In this document: in pieces, positions 1 to 5,914 of the stretch
How positions within the stretch are numbered: position 1 is the first letter of the stretch
Layout: every line of letters starts with the position of its first letter
Position numbers and translations under genes: made by a program
The notes under the pieces: model-generated
Database searches by the model: none
Told to the model about the DNA's origin: nothing
What the model saw: the letters and a program-made list of their open reading frames with translations, nothing else
Assembly (NCBI GenBank): GCA_050258575.1
Contig: JBLMYZ010000013.1
Location: forward strand, 1 to 15,736
Direction of reading: 5' to 3'
Length of the DNA: 15,736 nucleotides
From: JAPUDS01 sp050258575
GTDB lineage: Bacteria; Patescibacteriota; Saccharimonadia; Saccharimonadales; Saccharimonadaceae

Positions 1-113
1 TGTCCGGCAACGCTCGGATGTCCCGCTACGCTTTGCTGTCCGGTGACGAGCATTTGGAGTCGGGTAGCTATTACACCCGCCAACAAGTTGAGCTTGCTTT
101 GAGCCGACAGTAG
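1..113 (+). CDS. 3' end of an unrecognised protein (partial)
   Basis: An open frame enters from the left edge (first full codon at base 3) and ends with TAG at 111-113. It gives 36 C-terminal residues, including SRYALLSGDEHLESGSYY and ending ELALSRQ. I do not recognise the family and the fragment is too short to assign. It is treated as a real gene end because the stop is followed within 60 bases by a good + strand terminator (stem 169-194), and because it converges with der. It could be a chance frame, but the position of the terminator argues against that. Confidence 0.55.
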   Translation, partial: SGNARMSRYALLSGDEHLESGSYYTRQQVELALSRQ

Positions 114-130
114 TCCCAACATCACTTCAG

Positions 131-167
131 TATGAGCGCATCATACGAATCGAGTGACCGTCACTCG
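131..167. other. two small hairpins before the terminator
   Basis: TATGA (131-135) can pair with TCATA (141-145) around a 5-nt loop. CGAGTGA (151-157) pairs perfectly with TCACTCG (161-167) around CCG. Neither has a T-tract. Together with the terminator stem directly downstream they make three hairpins in a row between the convergent genes. They may protect the 3' end of the upstream mRNA or serve the opposite transcript. Confidence 0.5.
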
Positions 168-168
168 T

Positions 169-206
169 CCCCTCGTCATCATTTCGGCGAGGGGTTATTT
201 CTTTTT
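169..206 (+). terminator. rho-independent terminator for the upstream partial gene
   Basis: CCCCTCG (169-175) pairs with CGAGGGG (188-194) around a 12-nt loop, followed by the T-rich stretch TTATTTCTTTTT (195-206). The orientation fits the + strand gene ending at 113. The T-stretch lies inside the last codons of der, so the terminator and the der 3' end share bases. The minus direction lacks a T-run. Confidence 0.8.
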
Positions 207-1523
207 GTCTTCTTGCCGGAAGCTGAACATGATCGGCGTGCCGGTGAAGTCGAACGTGTCGCGCATGTTTCGTTCCAGGTAGCGTTTGTAGCTCCAGTGC
301 AGAAGCTTCAGGTTGCCGCCAAAGATAACGAACCACGGCGGACTTTGGTCGGTTTGGACCATGTAACGGAGTTTTGGAAAAGTGTTTTTGAGTCCGGCTG
401 GCGGGTGTTTGGCGACGCAGGTTTGCAGGACTTTGTTGAGCTCGGCGGTTTTAAGACGCTGTTCGCGGCGTTTTTTGATATCACTGGCGATCTCGAACAG
501 TTTTGTGACATTTTGCCCGGTGACGGCGCTGGTGAAAACGAGCGGCGCCCAAGGGACGAACGCAAACTCGTGGGCAATACGTGGCGCCAGGCTGTCGCGC
601 GTGTAGGCGTCGCGGTCCTCGGCGACGTCCCATTTGCTAACGACGAGCACGAGCCCCTTCCCGGCTTCTTTTATAAGCCCGGCCAGTTTTTGGTCCAGCT
701 GTGTGTTGAGTTCGTTGACATCCATAAGTAGCAAGCAGACATCGGCCTCGTCGATAGCGGCGAGCGTGCGCAGAACGCTAAACTTCTCAATCCCCTGCTC
801 TTGCTTGCCGCTACGGCGGATACCGGCGGTGTCGAGGAGTTCGACGTCCTGGCCTTTGTAGCGAACGGTGACGCGGTTGACGTCGCGGGTGGTACCGGCA
901 ACGTTAGCAACGACGGCTTGCTGTTTGCCAGCGAGGGTGTTAAACAGGTAGCTTTTGCCAACGTTCGGGCGGCCGATGAGGGCGATACGGAGAGCTGAGA
1001 CCTGAGAGCTAAGATCTGAGAGAGGGGGCTCAGGAAGGCTGGCAATAATTTTTTGGGATAATGTATTGATACCCCTGTTGTGTTCGGCGGAGGTCAGGAT
1101 AATGTCTTTAATGCCGAGGCGCCGGAACTCATCTACCGGTAAACTACCTTTGAGGTCGGTTTTGTTGACGACGAGGATGACCGGTTTTTTGCTCTTGAGC
1201 GCGGTTTTGGCGATTCGCCGGTCTTCGTCGCTTGGGTACAGCGTCCCGTCGACCACGACGAGGATAACGTCGGCGAGCTCGGTCGCCTCGGTGATTTGTT
1301 CCTGGATACTCGCTTCAAACTCGTCCTCAGCTGGTTTCAGCCCTGCCGTGTCGACGAGCCAGAAGGCAGCAGTTGGCAGGGTTATTTTCCGAATCACGTT
1401 GTCCCGAGTTGTTCCGGCTTCGCGCGCCACGATAGCTTCCTGGGAGCCGTAGAGTCGGTTAAACAGGCTGGACTTGCCAACATTTGTTTGCCCAACGATC
1501 GCGACGTACGGAAGTTTTGCCAT
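195..1523 (-). CDS. der: ribosome assembly GTPase Der (EngA)
   Basis: Der is a cytoplasmic double GTPase needed for maturation of the 50S ribosomal subunit. This 442-residue protein has the family layout of two G domains and a C-terminal KH-like domain. G domain 1 shows GQTNVGKSS (11-19), DTAG (58-61) and NKTD (120-123). G domain 2 shows GRPNVGKSY (184-192), DTAG (231-234) and SKWD (296-299). The KH-like region covers about 350-435. It is shorter than E. coli Der (490 residues). Oddities are GQT in place of the usual GRP in the first P-loop, Tyr after the second P-loop serine, and Ser in place of the usual Asn in the second G4 motif. The inter-domain linker is encoded by heptanucleotide repeats. 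The ATG at 1521-1523 has no Shine-Dalgarno site, but a consensus -10 box lies 9 nt upstream, suggesting a leaderless mRNA. Confidence 0.96.
   Translation of the reverse strand: MAKLPYVAIVGQTNVGKSSLFNRLYGSQEAIVAREAGTTRDNVIRKITLPTAAFWLVDTAGLKPAEDEFEASIQEQITEATELADVILVVVDGTLYPSDEDRRIAKTALKSKKPVILVVNKTDLKGSLPVDEFRRLGIKDIILTSAEHNRGINTLSQKIIASLPEPPLSDLSSQVSALRIALIGRPNVGKSYLFNTLAGKQQAVVANVAGTTRDVNRVTVRYKGQDVELLDTAGIRRSGKQEQGIEKFSVLRTLAAIDEADVCLLLMDVNELNTQLDQKLAGLIKEAGKGLVLVVSKWDVAEDRDAYTRDSLAPRIAHEFAFVPWAPLVFTSAVTGQNVTKLFEIASDIKKRREQRLKTAELNKVLQTCVAKHPPAGLKNTFPKLRYMVQTDQSPPWFVIFGGNLKLLHWSYKRYLERNMRDTFDFTGTPIMFSFRQEDKKK
990..1024. repeat. five degenerate heptanucleotide repeats inside der
   Basis: Five 7-base units follow one another on the + strand: GAGAGCT, GAGACCT, GAGAGCT, AAGATCT, GAGAGAG. 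They encode the linker between the two G domains of Der (about residues 167-178, LSDLSSQVSALR). Because 7 is not a multiple of 3, each copy is read in a different frame. Confidence 0.75.
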
Positions 1524-1532
1524 AATGAAAGT

Positions 1533-1561
1533 ATTATAACAGAGGCGACAAGTATTTACAA
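1533..1561 (-). promoter_or_regulatory. der promoter (TTGTAA-17-TATAAT)
   Basis: On the minus strand TTGTAA (1556-1561) and TATAAT (1533-1538) are separated by 17 bases. The -10 ends 9 nt before the der ATG, so transcription should start about 2-3 nt before the start codon. The -35 overlaps the -35 of the divergent + promoter. Confidence 0.75.
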
Positions 1562-1583
1562 CGACTTATTTTCATGATATTAT
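1555..1583 (+). promoter_or_regulatory. promoter of the 102-residue gene (TTTACA-17-TATTAT)
   Basis: TTTACA (1555-1560) and TATTAT (1578-1583) are separated by 17 bases. The predicted start near 1590 gives a leader of about 50-55 nt, long enough to hold the hairpin at 1612-1627 and the AGGAGG ribosome binding site. Confidence 0.65.
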
Positions 1584-1611
1584 TTGGTTAGTTCGGGAGG
1601 TTCTCGAGCGA

Positions 1612-1640
1612 GGGCGTGCAAACGCCCAAAAACCAGGAGG
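1612..1640 (+). promoter_or_regulatory. leader hairpin with GCAA tetraloop, plus strong RBS
   Basis: GGGCGT (1612-1617) pairs with ACGCCC (1622-1627), closing a GCAA loop of the stable GNRA class. Seven bases later comes AGGAGG (1635-1640), the best Shine-Dalgarno match near a + strand start in the window. It lies 4 nt before the ATG at 1645 and only 1 nt before the ATG at 1642, which favours the second ATG. The hairpin probably stabilises the 5' end or tunes ribosome access. Confidence 0.6.
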
Positions 1641-1644
1641 AATG

Positions 1645-1953
1645 ATGACTGCTCAGCTGACGGTCGTTCTCGTCGACATGACGTCGCGAGACGACAGAGG
1701 CAAGCTCGTGACCCGCTCGTGGACGTTCGACTATCCGAGCGATGAGGATATCAACGACGTCTTGGAGAGCATGAAGAAGGGAGGGTTGCGTTTTCCGGGT
1801 ATCACCGATACCTGGAAGCACGTGTCGTACTCTCGTGACACCGGAAAAGTGGTTCTGCTGATGAAGAACAAGGACACCAAGATGACTCTCGACCGGATTC
1901 AGCTCGCGGTCTACAGCGCCTTCCAGACGAGCGCGGACTGGTACGCTTCGTGA
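1645..1953 (+). CDS. unknown small cytoplasmic protein, 102 residues
   Basis: I do not recognise the family. The protein is soluble, has no signal peptide or membrane segment, and looks like a single mixed alpha/beta domain. It starts with a hydrophobic strand (TVVLVDM), then has an acidic helix-like stretch with DEDINDVLESMKKGG, a second strand pair around HVSYSRDTGKVVLLMKN, and a C-terminal helix ending TSADWYAS. The start could be the ATG at 1642 (one residue longer), but AGGAGG spacing favours 1645. Codon use stands out: six of seven lysine codons are AAG, and many codons end in C or G. With the strong RBS and dedicated promoter this suggests high expression, or possibly transfer. It diverges from der and ends in a hairpin shared with the convergent rluB gene. 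Confidence 0.85.
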   Translation: MTAQLTVVLVDMTSRDDRGKLVTRSWTFDYPSDEDINDVLESMKKGGLRFPGITDTWKHVSYSRDTGKVVLLMKNKDTKMTLDRIQLAVYSAFQTSADWYAS

Positions 1954-1964
1954 GGTGTCGGGCT

Positions 1965-1998
1965 GGCTGGTGGGCGCGAGTTTTTGCGCTCACTAGCC
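1965..1998. terminator. hairpin between convergent genes
   Basis: A 13-bp stem with two G-U pairs (1965-1977 with 1986-1998) has GAGTTTTT as its loop. It sits 12 bases after the stop of the + gene and 28 bases beyond the rluB stop. A second short stem CCAGG/CCTGG (1998-2002 with 2011-2015) is followed on the + strand by ACTTTTTATG. The T-tract after the main stem is weak, so efficiency is uncertain, but the location fits a bidirectional terminator. Confidence 0.6.
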
Positions 1999-2025
1999 CA
2001 GGCTGTTCCTCCTGGTATATACTTT

Positions 2026-2757
2026 TTATGAGATAGCGGTGAGTTTGTACTCACCTTTTTTCATGTCATCAAGACTGTAGTTGCCAAATCTAGTGCGATG
2101 AAGTTTCGTGACGGTATAGCCGAGCGCGGCGAATGTCCGGCGGATTTGGCGATTTCGCCCCTCTGTTAATGTGACCTGGAAGTTTTTCGGCGGCTCGCTT
2201 CCTATCTGTGGTCTATCCCAGCTTCCGGTTTCCATTTTCCAATCCCCAACCTTCTCAACCAAAAACTGACTCACGCCGTCCTCGAGCGTTACACCGAAGT
2301 CGGAGATCATCTGTTGGTGGAGTGGCTGGAGCGGTTTGTCGAGCTCGACTTCGTAAAGCTTTGTTTTATGAAAACGAGGATGCGTCATATGGTGGGCAAA
2401 ATCGCCGTCGTCGGTGAGCAGTAGTAGTCCTGAGCTGTCTTTGTCGAGGCGGCCGACCTGTTTGAGTGCGCGGTATGTTTCGGGCAGGAGCTCAAAAATA
2501 GTCGGTACGCCACCCTGTGAACGTCGAGAACAGAGGTACCCCACTGGTTTGTGTAGTAAGAGATAGGTGTAGTGCTGCTGGACATGCACGGGTTTGTTGT
2601 CGAACTGGACGTCGTCGCTGCTCGTCACTTGACTGCCGATAACCGCTTTTTCGCCGTTCAAACGCACACGTCCAGCGGCTATGGCAGCGTCGGCTTCGCG
2701 GCGGCTCATGCCAGTGGCGTGAGCCAGAAACTTGTTGAGCCGAGTAGAGTCTGACAT
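2026..2757 (-). CDS. 23S/16S rRNA pseudouridine synthase, RsuA/RluB family
   Basis: Enzymes of this family isomerise a specific uridine of rRNA to pseudouridine in the cytoplasm. The N-terminus is an S4 RNA-binding domain (about residues 6-50; RLNKFLAHATGMSRREAD). The catalytic domain carries HKPVGYLCS, then GRLDKDSSGLLLLTDDG with the catalytic Asp at about residue 105, HPRFHKTKLYEVE, and the C-terminal EGRNRQIRRTFAALGY signature. I chose the ATG at 2755-2757 (243 residues). An in-frame GTG at 2761-2763 would add two residues but probably lies upstream of the transcription start. The extended -10 box ends 7 nt before this ATG and there is no Shine-Dalgarno site, so the message looks leaderless. 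The family is clear; the exact target (RluB, RsuA or RluE type) is not decidable here. Confidence 0.94.
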   Translation of the reverse strand: MSDSTRLNKFLAHATGMSRREADAAIAAGRVRLNGEKAVIGSQVTSSDDVQFDNKPVHVQQHYTYLLLHKPVGYLCSRRSQGGVPTIFELLPETYRALKQVGRLDKDSSGLLLLTDDGDFAHHMTHPRFHKTKLYEVELDKPLQPLHQQMISDFGVTLEDGVSQFLVEKVGDWKMETGSWDRPQIGSEPPKNFQVTLTEGRNRQIRRTFAALGYTVTKLHRTRFGNYSLDDMKKGEYKLTAIS

Positions 2758-2764
2758 AGACACA

Positions 2765-2773
2765 AGTATAACA
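2765..2773 (-). promoter_or_regulatory. rluB extended -10 promoter
   Basis: On the minus strand TGT-TATACT forms an extended -10 (hexamer 2765-2770, TG at 2772-2773). No good -35 is present where one would be expected; that stretch is occupied by the palindrome. Transcription should start at about 2758, next to the ATG at 2757. Confidence 0.65.
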
Positions 2774-2774
2774 C

Positions 2775-2823
2775 TACGCTACAGGTAGCGTATAAGAAAA
2801 CAGTACACACTACCTGTAGCGTA
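2775..2823. promoter_or_regulatory. palindromic operator-like site plus third half-site
   Basis: TACGCTAC-AG-GTAGCGTA (2775-2792) is an inverted repeat with perfect 8-bp arms and a 2-bp centre. A third copy of GTAGCGTA lies at 2816-2823. Bases 2775-2788 and 2810-2823 also form a 14-bp inverted repeat around a 21-base spacer. The palindrome starts 4 bases behind the rluB -10 and covers the -35 region, the classic place for a dimeric repressor. The larger stem lies 16 bases after the response regulator stop, so it could alternatively end or stabilise that mRNA, although no T-run follows. Confidence 0.6.
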
Positions 2824-2839
2824 TGCGACCACTAACAGA

Positions 2840-3895
2840 CTAGATTGAAGTTGGCGGAAGGGTTGTACCTGACAGTGAGTTGCCTTGGTCGTTGTGGCTT
2901 TCCTGCAGCGGTTGGACCACCGGTTGCTCGCCGCGTTGTTGTAGTTGCGTTTGTCCGTCAGCAGGTTGCGGCTCGGTTTGCATGAGCGGGTCGGCGTTCA
3001 CCTCTGATTCGGTGACACCAGCTTCGGCGGGTATATTTGGGAATTGTTCGAGAGTATTCTCAGCACTCTGTTGTTCGGTAACGATTTCGTCGATCTGTTG
3101 CTGTAAAGCCTGCCGCCCCTGCTCGATCGACTGAACTGGAGGGCGTTGATCGTCTGGAATACCAGCTTCTTTTGCAATCTCTTTGTCGAGCAGCTCGTTG
3201 ATGTCAAATGTTGGTTTTGTCGGATCACCGAGCGGTTGGATAGTGCGCGTGCGGGTAGGAGGTGTGGTAGGTGTCGCAGGGGGGGTGAAAACTGGTTGGG
3301 GTTGAGAAACAGACACCGGAGGGCGCTTGACTACAGTGGAGACTGGGGGTGTTGTATTGGTTGGTTGAGAGACAGGTGTTGGTGCAGCGGGGGGCGATGC
3401 GGGTGGCGTAGGGAGTGTTGTTGGCTGTGTCGGCGCCATTGCAGGTGTTGTTGGTGCAGGAGGTGGAGTTACTGGCAGAAATACAGTAGGATCAAGCTGC
3501 TTGGCAGCAGTCTCCGGGACTAACGGAGCGTCTTGGAGTACTTCGTGGACGACCTGGACAACGTCTTCGATACCAACCTGAGACTTGACAAGGTAACGGT
3601 TCGCGCCAAGCATTTCGCCGCGCTGGCGCTGTTCCTCTGAACTGAGGGCGGTCATAACGATAACTTTTATATTTTTCGTTTCAGTGGTCGAACGGAGAAT
3701 GTCGAGCATGTCAAAACCGCTGACTTTCGGCATCATGACGTCGCTGATGATAAGGTCGGGGCGTTCTTTGATGGCTATAGCAAGGGCTTCCTCCCCGTCG
3801 CCGGCCGACACGATGCTGTAACCCTCTGCTTGCAAACGCACGCCGTAGATTTCTCTCAGGCTTTTGTCGTCTTCTACTAGGAGTATCTTTGTCAT
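2840..3895 (-). CDS. response regulator: REC domain with long Pro/Thr-rich tail
   Basis: Residues 1-122 are a CheY-like receiver: acidic pair D9-D10, phospho-acceptor D52 (LIISDVMMPKVSG), T82 (VIVMTA) and K104 (YLVKS) are all present. The remaining 230 residues hold no recognisable output domain. Residues 139-222 are a Pro/Thr-rich, presumably unstructured linker. Residues 229-275 (FDINELLDKEIAKEAG, then QQQIDEIVTEQQ) look helical, possibly a coiled coil. The end is Gln/Glu/Pro-rich. The gene sits 34 bases downstream of a histidine kinase gene on the same strand, its obvious partner. Output is probably by protein-protein contact rather than DNA binding. A TATTAT box 8 nt before the ATG may give a second, leaderless transcript. 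The REC assignment is firm; the role of the tail is unknown. Confidence 0.92.
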   Translation of the reverse strand: MTKILLVEDDKSLREIYGVRLQAEGYSIVSAGDGEEALAIAIKERPDLIISDVMMPKVSGFDMLDILRSTTETKNIKVIVMTALSSEEQRQRGEMLGANRYLVKSQVGIEDVVQVVHEVLQDAPLVPETAAKQLDPTVFLPVTPPPAPTTPAMAPTQPTTLPTPPASPPAAPTPVSQPTNTTPPVSTVVKRPPVSVSQPQPVFTPPATPTTPPTRTRTIQPLGDPTKPTFDINELLDKEIAKEAGIPDDQRPPVQSIEQGRQALQQQIDEIVTEQQSAENTLEQFPNIPAEAGVTESEVNADPLMQTEPQPADGQTQLQQRGEQPVVQPLQESHNDQGNSLSGTTLPPTSI

Positions 3896-3903
3896 CTTGT
3901 TCT

Positions 3904-3909
3904 ATAATA
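3904..3909 (-). promoter_or_regulatory. possible internal -10 before the response regulator
   Basis: TATTAT on the minus strand ends 8 nt before the response regulator ATG, within the short gap behind the kinase gene. No convincing -35 is seen, and there is no Shine-Dalgarno site before this ATG. It matches the leaderless spacing seen at other genes here. Confidence 0.4.
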
Positions 3910-3929
3910 CGTGTTTTCGTGAAAAAAAT

Positions 3930-5621
3930 CTATACTGCTTGTGTTTGGACGGCCTTTTCACGGACGGCTTGGACTCGTTCGTTTGCGATTCTCGGTAGTG
4001 TAAGATAAAAAGTACTACCCGACCCCAGTTCGCTTTCCAGCCAAATATGCCCTTCCATTGACTCGACCAGACGACGGCAGAGATACAAACCAAGTCCGGT
4101 GCCGCCAATTTCACGCGTGTCGCTGCTGTCGATGCGGTAGAATTTTTGGAACAGGTGCGGGATGTCCTCGGGAGCAATACCGATACCACTGTCTTTGATG
4201 GATATTTTTACTAAATCCCCTTCCGATGTTACATTTACAACAACGTCACCTTGCTTCGTATATTTGATCGCGTTGTCGATGAGATTTGTCATGATTTCAC
4301 GCAGGTGATCGGGGTCGACGTTGACATAGGCAGTCGGAACTATCGTCGGTCCTCCTTCGGTGGTGGCTGGCGTATCTGGGATGTATGATATGCCAAGGTT
4401 ATGTTCAGTTGCTTTTGGAGTCATCATGAGCACAGATTCGCGTATGAAGTCAACCGCGTTAAATAGCTGAGGTTCGTTTTTAAGACGGCCGTCTTCGGCC
4501 TTGCTGACATCGAGCAGGTCCTGGAACAGCCGCCCGAGGTGTTGAGCGGATTCGTGGGCTTTTGAGAGGTAGCCGCGCGCGCGTTCGTCAATAGTGGCGG
4601 TTTGCTCGTTGATAGCGAGACTGACATACCCCTCGATAGCAGCGACCGGTGTGCGCATCTCGTGGCTGGCAGTGCTGATAAACTCGACCTGTTGTCGATT
4701 GGCTGCCGCTTCGGTGGTGATATCACGGAACACGATGATAGCGCCGTTGCCGAATTTTCCGATCGGTGAGACGAGGAGAGATACTTCAAGCTTTTTTCCG
4801 GAGTTTGTGACCAGAAGCAGGTCGTTGACGGTCAAGGAATTGCTCCCGTGGAGAACTTTGGTGATGGGGTTGGTGTCGTTTTCGGCAATCTCACCGGTGT
4901 GGTTGGTGAGTTTGAGGACGGTTTGATAGTTGAGCCCGAGAGCGTCAAAGTTGGTCCAGCCGGTGAGGTCTTCGGCCGCGGGGTTCATGAGTTGGATTAC
5001 GCCGCGGTTGTCGACCGCCACCACGCCTTCGCCGATAGCGTTGATGATAATGTCTGATTTGTTTGACACTTGTGACAGCTCCTGGGCGAGAACGTGCAAC
5101 GTCTGGTCGGTAGTGTCCTGTTTTTGCCGCGTCAGGCCGAGAAGCGACATGAGCAGCGGCGTGAGGACAATAGCTGATTCGAGGAAAATATACTCTTCGC
5201 TAAAACTTCCGGCGAAGTTGCTCCAGATTGTCACGATGGTAATACAGGCGAGAGCGACCGAAACGCCAAGCTTTTGCCACTGGGCGCTCATGGCGGCTGT
5301 GACGGCCCAGAAAATAGCATACGGATGCAACCAAGTCTGTTCGCCGAGTAATAATAGCGAAATACCGAGGAGGAGCGCGGTGTACAGCGCAAAAGAAACT
5401 TGCCGCAGGGAGCGGATTTTTTTGCCCAGCAATACTACGGCAGCGCTGATAAGGGCGGCCCCACTAGTCAATACCACCCCAGTAACGCAGAGCCAGTACA
5501 GAGAGTTGGCAGCTGAGAGTTGTTCGTACAGCCACACGGCAAGAGTGAGGACGCCAAAGACGATCGTCACGAGAAACGATCGGCGGTAGACGGTAACGTT
5601 CGTCGATTGACTACTGTTCAT
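3930..5621 (-). CDS. membrane sensor histidine kinase with PAS domain
   Basis: This kinase should autophosphorylate on histidine in response to a signal and pass phosphate to the receiver encoded next door. Residues about 15-164 contain five or six membrane segments with short loops and no large external sensor, so sensing is likely within or at the membrane. A PAS domain follows (about 188-300; IIINAIGEGVVAVDNRG). The HisKA helix carries the phospho-site H320 in STASHEMRTPVAAIEGY. The ATPase domain shows the N box NLIDNAIKY (446-454), DSGIGI (477-482), FQKFYR (491-496) and GGTGLGLYL (506-514). No HAMP domain is evident. All catalytic boxes are intact. Start at the ATG 5619-5621, 14 nt after a good -10. 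The signal is unknown. Confidence 0.95.
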   Translation of the reverse strand: MNSSQSTNVTVYRRSFLVTIVFGVLTLAVWLYEQLSAANSLYWLCVTGVVLTSGAALISAAVVLLGKKIRSLRQVSFALYTALLLGISLLLLGEQTWLHPYAIFWAVTAAMSAQWQKLGVSVALACITIVTIWSNFAGSFSEEYIFLESAIVLTPLLMSLLGLTRQKQDTTDQTLHVLAQELSQVSNKSDIIINAIGEGVVAVDNRGVIQLMNPAAEDLTGWTNFDALGLNYQTVLKLTNHTGEIAENDTNPITKVLHGSNSLTVNDLLLVTNSGKKLEVSLLVSPIGKFGNGAIIVFRDITTEAAANRQQVEFISTASHEMRTPVAAIEGYVSLAINEQTATIDERARGYLSKAHESAQHLGRLFQDLLDVSKAEDGRLKNEPQLFNAVDFIRESVLMMTPKATEHNLGISYIPDTPATTEGGPTIVPTAYVNVDPDHLREIMTNLIDNAIKYTKQGDVVVNVTSEGDLVKISIKDSGIGIAPEDIPHLFQKFYRIDSSDTREIGGTGLGLYLCRRLVESMEGHIWLESELGSGSTFYLTLPRIANERVQAVREKAVQTQAV

Positions 5622-5635
5622 ACTGCTTATGTTTA

Positions 5636-5664
5636 AGTATACAGTGCTCGCGGAATTTCCTCAA
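5636..5664 (-). promoter_or_regulatory. histidine kinase promoter (TTGAGG-17-TATACT)
   Basis: On the minus strand TTGAGG (5659-5664) and TATACT (5636-5641) are 17 bases apart. The predicted start gives a leader of about 8 nt with no Shine-Dalgarno site. The -35 lies 7 bases beyond the stop of the preceding minus-strand gene, leaving no space for a terminator. Confidence 0.65.
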
Positions 5665-5671
5665 ACAGATT

Positions 5672-5914
5672 TTAGGCGATTGCCGGCCCGGTCGTTGAGA
5701 TTCCTACTAGCCGCCAGTCATTGTCTTCGGTCGGTTCGGCAACGTGAAAATGCCGTGTGTCGCTGACGAGGTGAAATATGCCGTTTTCTCCCTGTTGTTC
5801 GGGCTCAACGTCGTAGCTAACACCGTCGAGCTCGATGCGTTTTGGGATGAGGCGAAACTGCTCGGTAAACCGAACGGCGGTGACGATAATATGCTGGTTC
5901 AGTGTGTAAGTCAT
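5672..5914 (-). CDS. unknown small protein, 80 residues
   Basis: The family is not firmly recognised. The protein is soluble and predicted mostly beta, with alternating hydrophobic strands (HIIVTAVRF, RIELDGVSYDVEP, GIFHLVSDTRHFHVAEP, WRLVGIS) and no cysteine. The pattern of a leading strand, a basic stretch before a G-x-x-Y element, and a W-[RK]-h strand loosely recalls small DUF6504-type proteins, but that is only an impression. The ATG at 5912-5914 has a clear AAGGAG ribosome binding site 7 nt upstream, so unlike many neighbours it is translated from a leadered mRNA. It is the only gene in the gap before the kinase operon and its end abuts the kinase promoter, so some read-through into the kinase gene is possible. 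Confidence 0.8.
   Translation of the reverse strand: MTYTLNQHIIVTAVRFTEQFRLIPKRIELDGVSYDVEPEQQGENGIFHLVSDTRHFHVAEPTEDNDWRLVGISTTGPAIA

Noticed and set aside
132..731. 199-codon + strand frame opposite der
   Set aside because: It lies entirely over the well-conserved Der coding region, has no ribosome binding site and resembles nothing; it is a codon shadow.
2761..2763. GTG at 2761-2763 as start of rluB
   Set aside because: The extended -10 at 2765-2773 places transcription start at about 2758, downstream of this GTG; the ATG at 2757 fits.
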